A stretch of DNA of 64,000 nucleotides from Prevotella scopos JCM 17725. Its GTDB lineage: Bacteria; Bacteroidota; Bacteroidia; Bacteroidales; Bacteroidaceae. Below the pieces are notes generated by a model. That model did no database searches, was not told the DNA's origin, and saw only the letters and a list, made by a program, of their open reading frames with translations. Positions within the stretch are counted from its first letter, which is position 1; every line of letters starts with the position of its first letter. Where the stretch lies: NCBI RefSeq assembly GCF_018127785.1, contig NZ_CP072390.1, forward strand, positions 1,116,001 to 1,180,000, read 5' to 3'. The translations under genes were made by a program, and so were the position numbers. Shown here piece after piece: positions 62,728-64,000 of the stretch.

Positions 62728-62908
62728 ATGATCTTACAACTCATTTCTGAATTGCGAGTGCAAAGTTAGCACTTTTTCTTGAACTACCAAAACTTCTATC
62801 AATTTTTTTATAAAAAAAAGCCAAAAAGATGCTTAAATGCAAAATACGAGTGAGAATGAGACAAGAGAAGGTGAATCGTAACAAATTGCTAAATAAAATA
62901 GAATTTAT

Positions 62909-62939
62909 TTTGTGCTTCATTCCTTTTGCGCTACCTTTG
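62909..62939 (+). promoter_or_regulatory. promoter of rsfS (TTTG, 19 bp, TACCTTTG)
   Basis: TTTG at 62909-62912 and TACCTTTG at 62932-62939, 26 bases before the ATG. Confidence 0.7.
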
Positions 62940-62965
62940 CAGTTCATATATTATAATGTAATTTA

Positions 62966-63325
62966 ATGGAAGAAACAAAGAATTTAGTAGAATTAATTAC
63001 AAAAGGAATTCAAGATAAAAAAGGACATGGCATAGTTATTGCAGACTTGTCAAAGATTGATGGTACTATCTGTCGCTATTTCATTATATGCCAGGGTAAC
63101 TCCACACAACAGGTAGAAGCTATTGCAGGATCAGTAAGTGATTATGTTTGCGAGACGATCGGTGAAAAGCCTATCAACTGCGTAGGACTTGGCAACGCAC
63201 AGTGGGTGGCAATTGATTATGCGAACGTTATCGTTCACATCTTCACCCCAGAGACACGTGAATTCTATGACATAGAACACCTTTGGGAAGATGCCAAATT
63301 AACCACTCTGCCTGATATAGACTGA
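62966..63325 (+). CDS. rsfS: ribosome silencing factor
   Basis: A 119-residue RsfS/Iojap protein. It binds L14 and prevents subunit joining in starvation. KKGHGIVIADLSKIDGTICRYFIICQGNSTQQVEAIAGSV and the end WVAIDYANVIVHIFTPETREFYDIEHLWEDA are the family hallmarks. ftsH follows after 45 bases, a common order in Bacteroidota. Confidence 0.95.
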   Translation: MEETKNLVELITKGIQDKKGHGIVIADLSKIDGTICRYFIICQGNSTQQVEAIAGSVSDYVCETIGEKPINCVGLGNAQWVAIDYANVIVHIFTPETREFYDIEHLWEDAKLTTLPDID

Positions 63326-63370
63326 TAAGTAACCTGGTTATCGACCTTATAACATAAAAAAAACTTCAAA

Positions 63371-64000
63371 ATGGACAATTCAAATCCCAAAAACAAGCCG
63401 AATATGCCTAAATTCAATATGAATTGGCTCTATATATTCGTTATTATTGCCCTCGGAGTAGTATTCTTTGCTGGGGGGAATGGGCTTTTTCCGTCAAGTG
63501 CAGGTATAGACAAGGACTATACCACGTTCAAACAATACGTTGCTAAAGGCTACGCCACAAAGGTGATTGTCAACAGAAATGACAACACCCTACGTATGTA
63601 CGTAAGCCCAAACCATATCCGTGACATCTTCAAAAAGGGTACACAAGAAGTGGGTACAGCCCCTTATGTGACTGTGGAGATTGGTTCAGTAGATAAGGTT
63701 GAGACCTTCCTCGATCAAGCTGTAGCACAAAAGAAAATCGTTAGCTATAGCTACGACAACCAATCAGGTAATACCTTCCTCGACATCCTTGGCTCTATTG
63801 CACCATGGATATTCTTCTTCGGAATCTGGTACTTCCTCATGCGGCGTATGGGAGGTGGTGCAGGAGGCAGCGGAGGCGTATTTAGCGTAGGTAAATCTAA
63901 AGCAAAGCTTTATGAGAAAGCCAACGAAATGGGTATCACTTTCAAAGATGTTGCAGGTCAGACAGGTGCAAAACAGGAGGTACAAGAGATTGTAGAGTTT
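63371..64000 (+). CDS. ftsH: ATP-dependent zinc metalloprotease FtsH, 5' part
   Basis: The first 210 residues of FtsH; the gene runs off the window end. ATG at 63371. It shows a first membrane segment (about 19-38), a periplasmic domain with YTTFKQYVAKG, a second membrane segment (about 135-155), the Gly-rich GGGAGGSGGVFSVGKSKAKL linker and the start of the AAA domain (ITFKDVAGQTGAKQEVQEIVEF region). Walker A and the zinc motif are beyond the end. Confidence 0.96.
   Translation, partial: MDNSNPKNKPNMPKFNMNWLYIFVIIALGVVFFAGGNGLFPSSAGIDKDYTTFKQYVAKGYATKVIVNRNDNTLRMYVSPNHIRDIFKKGTQEVGTAPYVTVEIGSVDKVETFLDQAVAQKKIVSYSYDNQSGNTFLDILGSIAPWIFFFGIWYFLMRRMGGGAGGSGGVFSVGKSKAKLYEKANEMGITFKDVAGQTGAKQEVQEIVEF

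Overview
The window looks like chromosome of a Bacteroidota species, most likely Prevotella. The evidence is the TTTG / TAnnTTTG promoter pairs in front of many genes, Bacteroidota-type genes (DUF4369, DUF4846 and DUF5606 proteins, YbbR, a long NusB, Ctc-type L25, PepD), a tmRNA whose tag reads GENNYALAA, and many lipoproteins with a short lipobox. Most of it is ordinary core genome in short operons.

Layout. 1-7.9 kb: a DivIC/FtsB-like septation protein, small membrane and lipoproteins, a pyrC-metH activation-metallophosphoesterase-plsC run, a zeta-type toxin/antitoxin pair and a dolichol-phosphate-mannose-type glycosyltransferase. 8.0-9.6 kb: an IS256-family element inserted in the stop codon of a small lipoprotein gene. 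10-26 kb: an M20 dipeptidase, mfd, ssrA (tmRNA), an amidotransferase-like lipoprotein, a histidine phosphatase, queF and a queuosine-precursor transporter behind a preQ1-I riboswitch, an ISL3-family element that cut off a secreted-protein gene, a TlpA-like protein and a Na/Ca antiporter. 26-29 kb: stress genes (a Crp/Fnr regulator divergent from a hemerythrin, DUF488, and Hsp20 behind a putative sigma-54 promoter). 30-44 kb: housekeeping (coaE, ybbR, yajC, nusB, rplY, pth, pepD, rsmA, msrC, frr, rsgA). 44-49 kb: lysS-gpsA-pgi-HAD. 49.8-56.8 kb: a menaquinone cluster (thioesterase, menF, menD, menB, menC, menE), interrupted between menB and menC by a GxxExxY gene lying inside a roughly 56-bp inverted repeat. 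57-60 kb: corA with a structured, uORF-containing leader, and a DUF349 protein. 60.1-62.0 kb: an IS1182-family element. 62-64 kb: rhodanese, tRNA-Gln, rsfS and the 5' part of ftsH.

The most unusual signals are non-coding. (i) The corA leader has a short acidic ORF followed by two mutually exclusive hairpins, one of which masks the ribosome binding region. (ii) Tandem arrays with an exact 22-bp period occur at several intergenic loci, in an AT-rich and a GC-rich family. (iii) The GxxExxY gene sits inside long inverted repeats with AGTAACA iterons, and related sequence recurs at about 10.1 kb. (iv) A preQ1-I riboswitch ends a few bases before the start codon of the transporter gene. (v) A small transcription unit, a short peptide followed by a strong terminator, lies inside the IS256 element.
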